12,085 nucleotides of DNA from DATLFA01 sp039934635 (GTDB lineage: Bacteria > Actinomycetota > Acidimicrobiia > Acidimicrobiales > WLNW01). Position 1 is the first letter of the stretch. Each line of letters begins with the position of its first letter. Where the stretch lies: the NCBI GenBank assembly GCA_039934635.1, contig JBDTLT010000167.1:1-12085 (forward strand), read 5' to 3'. The notes below the pieces were generated by a model, which did no database searches, was not told the DNA's origin, and saw only the letters and a program-made list of their open reading frames with translations. Both the position numbers and the translations under genes were made by a program. This document shows positions 11,848 through 12,085 of this stretch, one piece after another.

Positions 11848-12085
11848 TTCGCCGACAAGGCAGCGAAAATCCGTCCGATCGACTCGCCCGCGCGCTCGCA
11901 GCGACCCGCAATCAAATAGCAGCCGCGTCACACCCCGGTTCACCGAGTGTCCAGTCCTCGCCGAACGTCCGCGACCAGCTCGCGTAACGCGCCAATGTCC
12001 CGCGAAGTGGGGAATCGTGCCGTAGCTGTCGCGACGCAAGATAGTGCCACCCAGGCCCTTGATCACGAGCTCTGTCTTGTCTCGC
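11848..12085. other. End of window, no assigned gene
   Basis: The minus strand stays open from the window edge in more than one frame. One reads T-E-L-V-I-K-G-L-G-G-T-I-L-R-R-D-S-Y-G-T (from ~12075) and runs to 11770, but it would overlap the small gene. Another ends near 11918 after L-G-E-P-G-C-D-A-A-A-I. I recognise neither, and a partial minus-strand gene entering from the right is possible but unsupported. Confidence 0.3.

Noticed and set aside
11770..12066. 98-codon minus frame at the right edge as a partial gene
   Set aside because: It overlaps the small gene at 11608-11847 and no family is recognised; it cannot be judged without sequence beyond the edge.
1..12085. CRISPR arrays, tRNA or rRNA genes, complete insertion sequences
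   Set aside because: I read for regularly spaced repeats, cloverleaf-type arms with a CCA end and transposase motifs, and saw none that held up.

Overview
The window is GC-rich actinobacterial DNA. Support for this comes from two GAF-ANTAR regulators, a SigG-type ECF sigma factor with a C-terminal SnoaL-like domain, a MazEF pair of mycobacterial type, a deazaflavin (F420)-type nitroreductase-like protein, an MmpS-like membrane protein, a DUF3558-like lipoprotein, and frequent GTG starts. The sequence cannot fix the genus; Mycobacteriales or Acidimicrobiia-like lineages both fit.

Layout. 1-379: C-terminal end of an exported sensor-like protein. 380-900: little intact coding; a perfect 20-bp palindrome and the first ~19 codons of a serine recombinase that then breaks off. 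905-1468 (minus): complete MazE/MazF toxin-antitoxin operon with a strong inverted-repeat operator over the antitoxin start. 1477-1977: mostly unassignable, possibly decayed coding sequence. 1978-3368: SgcJ/EcaC (SnoaL-like) protein translationally coupled by a GTGA overlap to the SigG-type sigma factor. 3383-4036 (minus): TetR regulator, divergent from a three-gene plus-strand group at 4165-5755 (NTF2-like protein, deazaflavin-dependent nitroreductase-like protein, lipoprotein) with a palindromic operator between. 5859-7118 (minus): MmpS-like protein and a beta-propeller gene broken by frameshifts, one of them explained exactly by a 14-bp duplication. 7119-8211: relic zone with a small winged-helix-like gene, a truncated dienelactone hydrolase and a frameshifted tyrosine recombinase fragment. 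8311-9234: intact TauD-type Fe(II)/2-oxoglutarate dioxygenase. 9235-9896: remnant of an ECF sigma factor gene. 9897-11847: two consecutive GAF-ANTAR genes and a small conserved-looking protein.

How it fits together. The window alternates intact regulatory or stress-type modules (MazEF; SnoaL-sigma; TetR-NTF2-reductase; GAF-ANTAR pair) with decayed segments holding at least two different site-specific recombinase remnants and two pairs of short dispersed repeats (830/7153 and 7257/9333). This is typical of an accessory region that has received and lost mobile DNA. I see no CRISPR array, tRNA, rRNA or intact insertion sequence. The best candidates for unusual biology are the tandem GAF-ANTAR plus small-protein cluster with a hairpin-containing leader, the MazEF operator overlapping a probable leaderless start, and the short repeat that ends two different reading frames with the same peptide.
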